Origin: Fluviispira sanaruensis | GTDB taxonomy: Bacteria; Bdellovibrionota_B; Oligoflexia; Silvanigrellales; Silvanigrellaceae | Assembly: GCF_004295685.1 (NCBI RefSeq) | Contig: NZ_AP019368.1 | Span: forward strand, 2,377,501-2,441,500 | Direction of reading: 5' to 3' | Length of the DNA: 64,000 bases | Part shown: positions 1-8,691 of the stretch, one piece after another | Layout of the letters: the number at the start of each line of letters is the position of its first letter | Numbering within the stretch: position 1 is the first letter of the stretch | The notes under the pieces: model-generated | The model's database searches: none | The model's input: only the letters and a program-made list of their open reading frames with translations | What the model was told of the DNA's origin: nothing | Translations under genes and position numbers: made by a program

Positions 1-41
1 CAACAAACTATTTTATCAACTGTTAAATAAAAAATTAATAC

Positions 42-1247
42 TTATATGTCTTTTTTATAATTAGAAATACGTTTAGCTGATTCTTCAATTCTATCAATAT
101 TTTGTGTTAAAGACGCTCTAAAATACCCAGGACAACCAAAACCACTACCAGGCACACATAAAACTCCTTTTGAAACTAATGAATCACAAAAGGCTCGATC
201 ATCTGGAATGGGAGATTTTGGGAAAACAAAGAATCCTGCTGCAGGTTGGATCGTTTTTATACCAGCTTCAGATAAAATTTGGATAAATTTGCTAACACGT
301 TCTTCATATATCCCAACATCAACACGGGCATGATACACATGGGGTAGAATTCTTTGCATGAGTCTTGGCGCGCCAACAAAACCTAAACAGCGCGCAGAGT
401 TACGTAAGGCATTGATAAAACCTAATTTTGTTTTATCTTCACTCCATGCCACAAATCCTATTCGCTCACCGGCAAGGCCAATGTCTTTCGAAAAGGAACG
501 AATCAACCAGCTGTATCTATAACTTTCTAAAATAGATGGAACAGTTTTATTGCGAAAAACAATTCTACTATAGGGCTCATCTGAAATCAGCTGGATACAT
601 TGCCCCGTTTTTCTTCTATGTTCCTCGAGTATGCTGGCAATCCCTTCAATTGTTTCTTTACTGTAAAGCGCACCGGATGGATTATTTGGGCTATTTATAA
701 GTACAACTTTAGTTTTTTCTGAAATTTTGCTGCGGAAATCTTCTAAATTTGGTTCATGTAATTCATCGCAGTTCACAACAACTGGTTTTGCATTATAATT
801 AGATATATAGGGAATATATTCTGGGAAATACGGGGCAAAAATAATTGCTTCATCCCCTTGATCTAAAAAAACGCGTAAAAGAATATGTATCCCACCCGCA
901 GCTCCTACAGTTAAATAAACCGTCTCCTCATTTATATTAACATGCTCACTATGCGAAAGTTCTTGGGCAAGAAACTTTCTCACATCAACAAGGCCAGCGA
1001 AATCCATATAGCGATGGGAACCTTTTTCATGTTTTTCTAAAACTTTTATTATTGAGCTCGTAACAATTTCTGGCGGCTCTAAATCAGGATTGCCTAATGA
1101 TAGATCAATTAAATCAATTTGTGGATTTTCTTGCAGCAATTTTTGCCCCAACATAAACATCCTTCGAATATCTCCACCTACACTCGCAAGTTCATTAAAT
1201 TTTTTTGCATAAAATTCTTGCAGATAAAAATTATTATTTTGATTCAT
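42..1247 (-). CDS. PLP-dependent class I/II aminotransferase
   Basis: A 401-residue fold-type I aminotransferase of the cytoplasm, expected to move an amino group between an amino acid and a 2-oxo acid using pyridoxal phosphate. Visible family motifs are NSPNNPSG near residues 185-192, SDEPYS near 222-227 and SFSKDIGLAGERIG with the likely Schiff-base lysine at K254. The length is usual for the AspC/DapL-like group. The start has AGAGGA eight bases upstream. No pathway neighbour is present, so the substrate cannot be assigned. Confidence 0.88.
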   Translation of the reverse strand: MNQNNNFYLQEFYAKKFNELASVGGDIRRMFMLGQKLLQENPQIDLIDLSLGNPDLEPPEIVTSSIIKVLEKHEKGSHRYMDFAGLVDVRKFLAQELSHSEHVNINEETVYLTVGAAGGIHILLRVFLDQGDEAIIFAPYFPEYIPYISNYNAKPVVVNCDELHEPNLEDFRSKISEKTKVVLINSPNNPSGALYSKETIEGIASILEEHRRKTGQCIQLISDEPYSRIVFRNKTVPSILESYRYSWLIRSFSKDIGLAGERIGFVAWSEDKTKLGFINALRNSARCLGFVGAPRLMQRILPHVYHARVDVGIYEERVSKFIQILSEAGIKTIQPAAGFFVFPKSPIPDDRAFCDSLVSKGVLCVPGSGFGCPGYFRASLTQNIDRIEESAKRISNYKKDI

Positions 1248-1591
1248 ATAAGCATTCCTCTAAATTTATAATCATATATTCATGATAAACTCTTATACAC
1301 TATCTAATATGATTTTTTAAATTTAATAAATCAAGAACATTTATCTTGAATGTATTAAATATTTTTTAATTTATTAAAAAATATTTAAATAAAATAAATA
1401 TATATTTATAAATTGATATAATTACAATTTCTATTATTAATTTAGTAAGATATTTATATTTGCATTTTTATTAAATAAATGTATTTTAAAAATGCAAAAT
1501 TCGTTTATTTTGCCATTTTGTAAAAATATTTATGCTAAAATTACTTTTAGTCACATTGAATAGAAATTATCTTGATTCATTAGGAGACTGA
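1248..1591. other. AT-rich intergenic stretch
   Basis: Very AT-rich DNA between the aminotransferase start and the short ORF before the HAD gene. It presumably holds divergent promoters, but no clear -35/-10 pair, operator or RNA gene could be picked out. Confidence 0.5.
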
Positions 1592-1642
1592 ATGCGAACT
1601 GATAAAACCAAGTTTCCGTTAGGAAATGCACGTTTGAATTGA
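1592..1642 (+). CDS. possible 16-residue leader peptide
   Basis: A short ORF (MRTDKTKFPLGNARLN) starts seven bases after a good Shine-Dalgarno sequence (TAGGAG) and ends 36 bases before the HAD phosphatase start. Position and RBS suggest a translated leader, but there is no run of a regulatory amino acid and no clear attenuator hairpin. It may be a chance ORF. Confidence 0.25.
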   Translation: MRTDKTKFPLGNARLN

Positions 1643-1678
1643 GTAATGTAAAGTTAAATATAAAGGAATAAATATTCA

Positions 1679-2308
1679 ATGAAAATAGCAATTTTTGATT
1701 TTGATGGAGTGATTGCTGACAGTCGTTTGGCGATTTTTGAAGCATTTAAAGTGATCTCGATAAGAAAAAAAATGCCGCTTATAACAAGTGACGAAATCTT
1801 TAATTTAAGCATAAAGCAAATACTAAGCAAATATAAAATTCGCTGGTATCAAATACCCTATTATTTAAATTTATCTCGTAAAATTATTTTTTTAAATAGA
1901 AATCTAATTACATTAGATCAGCAAATTATAAAAATGTTTGAATTCTTAAATTTGGAAAACATAAAGATCATTATATTATCATCAAATTCTGACAACCTAA
2001 TAAATGAATTCATACAAAAAAACCTTCCTGAAATTAAATTCACAGAGGTTATTGGCGGCGTTTCTCTTTTTGGCAAGACAAGTAAAATAAAGCAATTAAC
2101 TAAACGGCATTCAAAAAACAAAAATAATTTTATATATATTGGTGATGAAGTAAGAGATATTATAGCCGCGAGGAATGCTGCTATTAAATCAGTTGCAGTG
2201 CTATGGGGCAAGGAAAGTGAATATCTCTTAGCCCAAGAAAGGCCTAGTTATATAGCAAAATCAGGCTGCGAGCTTGCTCATATTCTCAATAAATTTGCTC
2301 TAGAATAA
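1679..2308 (+). CDS. HAD-superfamily hydrolase (phosphoglycolate phosphatase-like)
   Basis: A 209-residue cytoplasmic HAD phosphatase. Motif I is FDFDGV with nucleophile D7 and acid/base D9; motif II is the SSNS segment near 101-104; the motif III lysine is in GKTSK near 133; motif IV is GDEVRD near 155-160. The helical cap between motifs I and II (about 15-85) fits the Gph/PGMB group. The substrate is not determined by sequence. An AAAGGA RBS precedes the ATG. The gene converges with flagellin across a shared terminator. Confidence 0.85.
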   Translation: MKIAIFDFDGVIADSRLAIFEAFKVISIRKKMPLITSDEIFNLSIKQILSKYKIRWYQIPYYLNLSRKIIFLNRNLITLDQQIIKMFEFLNLENIKIIILSSNSDNLINEFIQKNLPEIKFTEVIGGVSLFGKTSKIKQLTKRHSKNKNNFIYIGDEVRDIIAARNAAIKSVAVLWGKESEYLLAQERPSYIAKSGCELAHILNKFALE

Positions 2309-2320
2309 AAATTTATATCT

Positions 2321-2353
2321 CCAAGTAATAAAATCTTTGATGTTATTACTTGG
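2321..2353. terminator. bidirectional terminator between HAD gene and flagellin
   Basis: A perfect 11-bp inverted repeat (CCAAGTAATAA and its complement) with an 11-base loop lies between two convergent genes. The stem is AT-rich and the flanking T-runs are weak, but the position suits a bidirectional transcription end. Confidence 0.6.
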
Positions 2354-2398
2354 AAATCTTATCTAAAAATAAATCTCAAAGAATATTACTAAGACTTA

Positions 2399-3373
2399 TT
2401 ATCCTAGCAAACGCAGAGCTGCTGCTGGAGATTGATTCGCTTGCGTCAATACAGCCACACCTGCTTGTTTTAAAATGTTACTTTGAGCATACCGCGTGGT
2501 TTCTTCAGCAAAATCTGTATCACGGATGCGGCTATTTGCTGCAGAAAAGTTTTCACTCATAATTGCTAAGTTACTCACAGTAGAACCAAGTCGACTTTGG
2601 ATCGCACCCAGGTCTGCACGAAAGCCTGCAAGTTGATTGATAGCATCGTCAATTTTTGAAATTGAGCGTTGTGCTCTGTGCTTTGAAGCCAACGGATCAC
2701 TTGGATCATCAATATACACACCAATTGACTCGAGAGTCTCGTCATTTCCACGCCCTAAATTAAGACCAACTGTACTTGTATCAATTTGATCGAATTTAAT
2801 ACGGATAATGTTGACAGGATTTCTGCCAAATGGATCATCTAGATCAGGTTTATCAACTCCTTCATACCAGTTTTTACCAACTTGAACTTCGAATGGAGGA
2901 ACGTTTGCTCTTTCGAGCATTTTTTTATCAGGAATTTTATCTTCAGCATCTTTACCAATAAGTAATAAACTACCGTTAAATTCAGTTGAGTTCGTGATAC
3001 GATCTATTTCATCTTTAAGAGCTGTATACTCCTTATTAATAAAGTTACGCTCATTGTTTCCAATTGTATCTGATGCACCTTGCACAGAAAGCTCTCTGAG
3101 GCGGGTTAAAATATTTCCAATTTCATTCATTCCACCTTCAGCAACTTGCACAAGAGAAATACCATCATTCGCATTTCTTTTCGCCATATTTAAACCGCGA
3201 ATGTCAGCTTTGATTTTTTCGCTAATTGCTAAGCCGGCAGCATCATCAGATGATTTATTAATTCTAAATCCTGAACTTAATTTTTCGATGGAAAGATCAT
3301 TTGCTGCAGTAGAAATTGACAAAGCACGTTGCGAGTTAAGAGATTGTATATTGGTTTGAATTCGCAAACCCAT
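2399..3373 (-). CDS. fliC: flagellin
   Basis: A 324-residue flagellin, exported by the flagellar type III system and polymerised into the filament. The N-terminal D0/D1 region carries the conserved LSSGFRINKSSDDAAGLAIS segment (about 32-51) and the C-terminal D1/D0 region ends with the usual SRIRDTDFAEET and QANQSPAAALRLL segments. The central variable domain is short (about 140-225), giving a small flagellin. A perfect AAGGAGG lies nine bases before the ATG. It is about 35 kb from the hook genes. No convincing sigma-28 or sigma-54 promoter was recognised. Confidence 0.96.
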   Translation of the reverse strand: MGLRIQTNIQSLNSQRALSISTAANDLSIEKLSSGFRINKSSDDAAGLAISEKIKADIRGLNMAKRNANDGISLVQVAEGGMNEIGNILTRLRELSVQGASDTIGNNERNFINKEYTALKDEIDRITNSTEFNGSLLLIGKDAEDKIPDKKMLERANVPPFEVQVGKNWYEGVDKPDLDDPFGRNPVNIIRIKFDQIDTSTVGLNLGRGNDETLESIGVYIDDPSDPLASKHRAQRSISKIDDAINQLAGFRADLGAIQSRLGSTVSNLAIMSENFSAANSRIRDTDFAEETTRYAQSNILKQAGVAVLTQANQSPAAALRLLG

Positions 3374-3655
3374 AATATGTTTCCTCCTTGAAACTTAGAT
3401 GCATCTCTTTAAAAGAGATTGACAATCTTCCATGATTGCCTCGATTCCAAGTTCAATTTCAACGCAAAAACTTTTCATAAATTATGCGGCGGCTAGAAAA
3501 TTTTATTTTTTAATTTTCTTGTGCCATCATGAACAAGGACTGAAAAGGAGATCGGAGATTACTGCATTCTCTAAAGTAGGTACTTTTTGCATAGCTCAAC
3601 AATAAGACACATCATTTTGAAAGAAAATATTACAAGAATAATGATGAGGGTAAAA

Positions 3656-4921
3656 ATGAATCCAGCAATAGATAAATTAGAAATTGAATTTGACCTTTTA
3701 AAAGATTTAAAAAAAGTTGGAATTGTTTCCAATCAAACATCAGCCAGTACAAAATTTATTCCATCTACAGAAATGATTTACAATGCAGCAAAAAAAACAG
3801 ACAATTGTAAAGTAACAACTGTTTTTGGTCCGCAACATGGCTATCGTCAAACAGAACAAGATAACATGAAAGAAACTCCTGACGATTTCTATAAATTTTC
3901 AGATGGGCATAAAGTTCCCCTTTTCAGTTTATATTCTGACACTAGGGAACCACAACGGGAACAATTAGAAAACGTTGATACATTAGTCATAGATTTACAA
4001 GATATTGGCTGCAGGGTTTATACTTATATGTTAACTTTAGCAGCATGCATGAGAGCGGCTGCAAAGTATAATAAAAAAATTGTTGTGTTTGATAGAGCGA
4101 ACCCACTCGGACTTGGTTTTCAAAATCATAAAAATGAATGGCAGCTAGTCGAAGGTAACAGACTTGAAAAAAAATGGCTTAGCTTTGTCGGATGGTATGA
4201 TATTCCGATGAGACATGGATTGAGTATGGGAGAACTTGGATATTATTTTAAAGATCATGATAATTTAAAATTGGATTATCAAGTAATTCCAGTTGATTTA
4301 CTTAACAGAAAAACTAAATTAAGCGAATTAAAAAAATTAAAATGGGCAATGCCTTCCCCCAATATTCCTTGCTGGGAATCTGCATTCTTTTTCCCTGCTT
4401 TTGTTTCTTTGGAAGGAACCAATGTAAGTGAAGGCAGAGGAAGTACAATTCCATTTCAATTGATTGGAGCACCATGGCTTGATGTGCAAAAATGTATTTC
4501 CTTTCTTAAAGAAATTAGTTCTCTATATCTATATGACTCAAGTCAAAATAACTCTCTTTTTATGCGCGAGCATCATTTTAGACCAACTTTTAATAAGTAC
4601 ATGGGTGAGATTTGTAATGGCATTCAATTTCACGTCAGTGTCCCAGAAAATATAAATCTTTTTGCTCTTGGCATGTGCTTTATCCATTTCTGCTGCCACG
4701 CCCATCCCAAAGATTTTAAATGGAGTGCGCCAGGATATGAATATAATTTCAAAGATTTGCCTATTAACCTTATTCTTGGCAAAGAACAATGGTATGATCA
4801 TTTTGAAAACGCTAAGTCGCAAAGTAACAGTGAAAATCTGAAAACCCTTTTAGAAACAACGAAACAAGATGAATTTGGTTTTATGAAGGATTTATCAAGA
4901 TTTTTAATTTATCGGGAATAG
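3656..4921 (+). CDS. NamZ-type exo-beta-N-acetylmuramidase (DUF1343)
   Basis: A 421-residue protein with DUF1343/NamZ landmarks: VGIVSNQTS near the N-terminus, VFGPQHGYRQTEQD, DLQDIGCRVYTY, FDRANPLG, RHGLSMGELGYY, PSPNIPCWESAFFFPAFVSL and EGRGSTIPFQ. Characterised NamZ enzymes release N-acetylmuramic acid from the non-reducing end of peptidoglycan fragments, so recycling or scavenging is the likely role. Upstream in-frame starts exist from 3587, but this ATG has GAGGG five bases before it and fits the family N-terminus. No signal peptide is seen. It leads a packed operon with the next gene six bases away. Confidence 0.88.
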   Translation: MNPAIDKLEIEFDLLKDLKKVGIVSNQTSASTKFIPSTEMIYNAAKKTDNCKVTTVFGPQHGYRQTEQDNMKETPDDFYKFSDGHKVPLFSLYSDTREPQREQLENVDTLVIDLQDIGCRVYTYMLTLAACMRAAAKYNKKIVVFDRANPLGLGFQNHKNEWQLVEGNRLEKKWLSFVGWYDIPMRHGLSMGELGYYFKDHDNLKLDYQVIPVDLLNRKTKLSELKKLKWAMPSPNIPCWESAFFFPAFVSLEGTNVSEGRGSTIPFQLIGAPWLDVQKCISFLKEISSLYLYDSSQNNSLFMREHHFRPTFNKYMGEICNGIQFHVSVPENINLFALGMCFIHFCCHAHPKDFKWSAPGYEYNFKDLPINLILGKEQWYDHFENAKSQSNSENLKTLLETTKQDEFGFMKDLSRFLIYRE

Positions 4922-4927
4922 GAATCC

Positions 4928-6664
4928 ATGTCTAGACATAAATTTTCTAAATCCTCAATGTCTAATCTATCCAAATTTTCCTTAGACAAAAGTTATTTAT
5001 TTTTCTTAATTATATTTTCCATTTTTTATGCTTCAACAAAATCTTTATATGATATTATAAATTGGACAAAAGATTTTCAAAGTTATTTTGATAAAAACAT
5101 AATTATAAGTAACATTTCATCGCCAACAAGCCTGCATATATTTCTATTACTTGTTAGTTCGTTTATTGCCACATTGATACCTGCTATAGTTTTAAGATTT
5201 TGTTGTGGAATTATTTTGATTAAATCACAAATAAAAGTACAAAGAATTTTTTCATTTTTTCTTACTATTCTTTTTTTAATTTCAACTCATTACGATGGAT
5301 TCTCATTCGGCTTCAATGCTATTCAGTCGCAAGACATAATTGACTTTTCAAAAATGGTAAATTATTTTTTTCTTGTATTTTTTATTATTTCTTTAATTAT
5401 ATTTTTTGTAAATATAAATGAAAATGCTATGAATAGAAAAATAAGAATTATTTTTATTTTTATAATTATTTTCTCATACTTAATATATGACTGGAAAAAA
5501 ACCAAAGACTTCAGATTAGAATCTAAGAATAATATTGAAAATTCAGACATAATATTTATTATTGAAAACACAGATGATTCCAATATAAATAAATTTAAAT
5601 CCTCTCCTGAGTTTGAGTATATAAAAGAGAATTTTAAATTTGAGGAAGAAAAAATACCGCTCATATCAAATTCGCTGCTGGCAAATTATGCCACACTGCT
5701 TTCAGGTCTATATCCATTCGAAACTGGTATTCGCGATGAGAATCCTTCTAATTCCCGTATTGAAGCACTAAAAAATTATATAAAATCAAATAAAAGCAGT
5801 GATAAAATTATATATATCAGCAACATTGGTAATCCATCCAGTGTAGGAGCCTTAATTCAAACATTTGATGGTGGAATCCACTGCGATAATCGAATAAATG
5901 AAATATATTCCTATTCAATATTAAAAAATTTCAATCCCTTTTTAATTTTTATTCCCAATAAAATTATAATTAAAAAAATCCCTAAAACACTTTGCTTAAA
6001 CTCGATGTCCGATGATACAAACTTAACAGCTGAAAATATTTATACCAATATAAACAGCATTTCTGAATTAAAAAAGAAAAAAATTATAATAAATATTTTA
6101 CGAAATGACATTGGAGAAAATAATCTTATTAAAGTAATTGAAAGAATTAATGAAACTATTGAAAACAACAATATTAAAATTAAAATATTCTTTATTCAAC
6201 CTGAGAAAATGTTTTGCAAAATAATTAAACTCATAAAGCAAGGCAAGACTGATTCGAATGATATTAGTTTAATATCTTTTTCAAAAGAAAATATCATAAA
6301 TAATTCAAAAATAGAATCCAATATTCTTTTTGAGTATGAAGAAGAAATAAAAGCTATAAAGCAAAATATTTTTAATATAATTGACAGTCGAGTCACAAGT
6401 AAAAGCGGCAACGATTATGTGTTAAACAATACGATTAAGAGAAAATTTTCCTGCAATAATGTTGGATTAGAACATGAATTTTCCGCATTTTATGAGAATA
6501 ATAACCGTGATTTTCCGAAAAAAATTGTTCTAAAAGGAAAACAAAATACAGATCCTAAAAAATGCGAAATTCAAATAAGAAAAACATTTGAGCAAGATTT
6601 AAATCTACTCATTGATGAAAATAATTTTGACAGATACTTCTCATTGACAGTGGAAAGAATATGA
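4928..6664 (+). CDS. membrane protein with degenerate sulfatase-like domain
   Basis: A 578-residue protein with about five membrane segments in residues 1-190, then a large soluble, probably periplasmic domain. The soluble part follows the order of sulfatase/alkaline phosphatase-superfamily landmarks: a strand ending in FIIENTDDS, then NYATLLSGLYPFETGIRD (compare the TLPSLASLLTGLYPHEHG type), SNIGNPSSVGALIQTFDGGI, and an IERINETIENNNIKIKIFF segment where active enzymes continue into SDHGE. The nucleophile box and the DHG motif are missing, so a catalytic role is unlikely. It is very AT-rich and overlaps the next gene by four bases. The fold call is inference from motif order. Confidence 0.55.
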   Translation: MSRHKFSKSSMSNLSKFSLDKSYLFFLIIFSIFYASTKSLYDIINWTKDFQSYFDKNIIISNISSPTSLHIFLLLVSSFIATLIPAIVLRFCCGIILIKSQIKVQRIFSFFLTILFLISTHYDGFSFGFNAIQSQDIIDFSKMVNYFFLVFFIISLIIFFVNINENAMNRKIRIIFIFIIIFSYLIYDWKKTKDFRLESKNNIENSDIIFIIENTDDSNINKFKSSPEFEYIKENFKFEEEKIPLISNSLLANYATLLSGLYPFETGIRDENPSNSRIEALKNYIKSNKSSDKIIYISNIGNPSSVGALIQTFDGGIHCDNRINEIYSYSILKNFNPFLIFIPNKIIIKKIPKTLCLNSMSDDTNLTAENIYTNINSISELKKKKIIINILRNDIGENNLIKVIERINETIENNNIKIKIFFIQPEKMFCKIIKLIKQGKTDSNDISLISFSKENIINNSKIESNILFEYEEEIKAIKQNIFNIIDSRVTSKSGNDYVLNNTIKRKFSCNNVGLEHEFSAFYENNNRDFPKKIVLKGKQNTDPKKCEIQIRKTFEQDLNLLIDENNFDRYFSLTVERI

Positions 6665-8691
6665 AGAAAAAAAAATATAAGATACGAAATATAGTTTTAT
6701 TTTTGCTCATTTTAATCCCTGTATTTATATTTTTCTTTAAGGAAGATACATATTTATTTTTAAATCGGTTTGAAAACACTCAAAAAATGATAAATGAATT
6801 TAATTTAGATGAGTTTATTAATAGATCTATATCAAAAAATGATAAAATTTTTCTTGAACTAACAAACCGAATTGACGAAAAAAATTTATTTGAATTATTT
6901 CACTTTGCAAAAAAAGGAAAACTACGCTCTCAAGAAATTGATAGTTATGAAAAAACAGATCCAAAAATTATTGACATTTATAACACTGAAAAATTGGTCA
7001 ATAAAATTAAATTCCAATTCGGAAATGATGCAAAAAGCAACATAATAATTGATTCTATTATTTTCACTAGTGGAGAAAGTATAAGCTGTGATTGTTTAGA
7101 TATATTAAAAGAAAAAAGTCTCATTTTTGAGAATAAAGGAGCGCCACCCAATAAAATAGAAACAGCAAATTACATAACAATTACTTATGAAAATAAAAAA
7201 TTTGATAATTTTGAAATTAAAAATAATGAAAGATTAAAAATCAGTATTCCGAGTGATAGAGATGGTAAATCAATAACAATATCTTGGAAAAAAAATTCTT
7301 CAGGAATTCTTATTTTTTATGGTATTGAGAAAAAGCAAATTGCTAACTCTCAGAAAATATTATTTCTTACAGCAAACCTAAACAAAGGCGATAATCTAAT
7401 AAAAATTTTAAAAGAAAAACTGAACCCCGAGACTTCTTTTATAAGTCAAAATTCATATCCAGTTTATTCTTCTTTCGAACAAAATATCAGAGCTTTAGAA
7501 ACGAATTTTTCCCCGATTAATAATGGCTATACATATGACTCAACAGATTTATTTAAAGAGCGTGAAAAATTTCTTTTCAATACAATTAACCAAAAATCTA
7601 AAGACCTACTAAGAATTAATATTTTCTCAAATAAGATCAAAGAAGCACAAATTCAGCATACAAACACTCTCATAAATATCAGAAGAGAAAGATCCATTTT
7701 TAATATAAAAAACATTGTTTTAGATAGCATAAGAAAATCTAATTCTGAAGTCTTTCGTATCGACCTAAATAATCCCAAAATAAATAATGTTTCCGTTATT
7801 TCTGATATTATCGACCAGTTAAAATCTGAAATAAAAATAATTGTTTTAACTGGTGAAGACTTTGACTTGAATAATAATATCATGAATTCTAACCAAAACT
7901 TAATTATTTCTATTCCAAGCAATGAAAATTTAGAAATAATAAGAGAAATTCAAAAGAAATTTAACCATGTTAAGTTCCAACAAAGTTTAGTAATGGATAT
8001 TCTGTTGAAACTAATTAAAGAAGACAAAAGCAAAGTAACATTTAATTTACCTAATAGTATTGTTATACAATCAAAAGATATCGATGCATTTATTTTTAAC
8101 AATGATGATTATATCTCAGATAATAAATTCAAATTTTCCCTTGAAAAAACCAAATCTTACCAGAAGGAAATTGAAGATATAAGATTGAAAAATCAAATAA
8201 AAGATATATCGTTTTCATTTATCAATCTAAAATCTGCTAAAATTAAACTTTTTTCAAAAGATAAAGTACTCAGATGCTTTTCAAACAAAAGTATAAAAAA
8301 TTCAAACTTTGGCTACGATCAAAAACAAAATTATTTTACAGTTGAATTGAAAATGTCAGAAGAACAGAATATAGACGAATGGGAGTTAAGCTGTCTTATT
8401 AATAGCGACAACTTTATTAATGAATATAAAATTGAACTTCTAAAGGATGGTAAGCCTTTAAGCCCAACCCAAATTGCAATAGGACAATACGTTTTGCATC
8501 CAAATTCAAATTTATTAAATAATAATTTTATCGTATTAAATAACTCCAATGATTTTTCTCTTTTAAAAGCAAAATCATCCCCAAGACTTGTGGATAAAAG
8601 CTACACGGATGATCTTATGATTTGGTCAAATGAATATCCTGCCTTATCCCCAAATCTCAAATACTCTGTGACGTATGAAGAAAAAAAATGA
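6661..8691 (+). CDS. membrane-anchored protein, probable sulfatase-fold pseudoenzyme
   Basis: A 676-residue protein with one N-terminal membrane anchor (about 7-25) and a long extracytoplasmic region. It shows no standard motif, but an ordered sulfatase-like trace can be read: NSYPVYSSFEQNIRALET, then VISDIIDQLKSEIKIIVLTG where SDHGE would sit in active enzymes, then NLIISIPSN followed by QQSLVMDILLKLI, resembling the VPLIIKGP ... VDLLPTLL order. No catalytic residues are recognisable. ATGA overlaps link it to the genes on both sides, so it is co-translated with the preceding sulfatase-like protein. Function unknown. Confidence 0.5.
   Translation: MKKKKYKIRNIVLFLLILIPVFIFFFKEDTYLFLNRFENTQKMINEFNLDEFINRSISKNDKIFLELTNRIDEKNLFELFHFAKKGKLRSQEIDSYEKTDPKIIDIYNTEKLVNKIKFQFGNDAKSNIIIDSIIFTSGESISCDCLDILKEKSLIFENKGAPPNKIETANYITITYENKKFDNFEIKNNERLKISIPSDRDGKSITISWKKNSSGILIFYGIEKKQIANSQKILFLTANLNKGDNLIKILKEKLNPETSFISQNSYPVYSSFEQNIRALETNFSPINNGYTYDSTDLFKEREKFLFNTINQKSKDLLRINIFSNKIKEAQIQHTNTLINIRRERSIFNIKNIVLDSIRKSNSEVFRIDLNNPKINNVSVISDIIDQLKSEIKIIVLTGEDFDLNNNIMNSNQNLIISIPSNENLEIIREIQKKFNHVKFQQSLVMDILLKLIKEDKSKVTFNLPNSIVIQSKDIDAFIFNNDDYISDNKFKFSLEKTKSYQKEIEDIRLKNQIKDISFSFINLKSAKIKLFSKDKVLRCFSNKSIKNSNFGYDQKQNYFTVELKMSEEQNIDEWELSCLINSDNFINEYKIELLKDGKPLSPTQIAIGQYVLHPNSNLLNNNFIVLNNSNDFSLLKAKSSPRLVDKSYTDDLMIWSNEYPALSPNLKYSVTYEEKK

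Noticed and set aside
3480-3560. Flagellar sigma-28 or sigma-54 promoter upstream of flagellin (minus strand TAAAATTT...GCCGCATAA and TGGCACAAG)
   Set aside because: The spacing in the first is too short and the -12 GC is missing in the second, so neither is a credible match.
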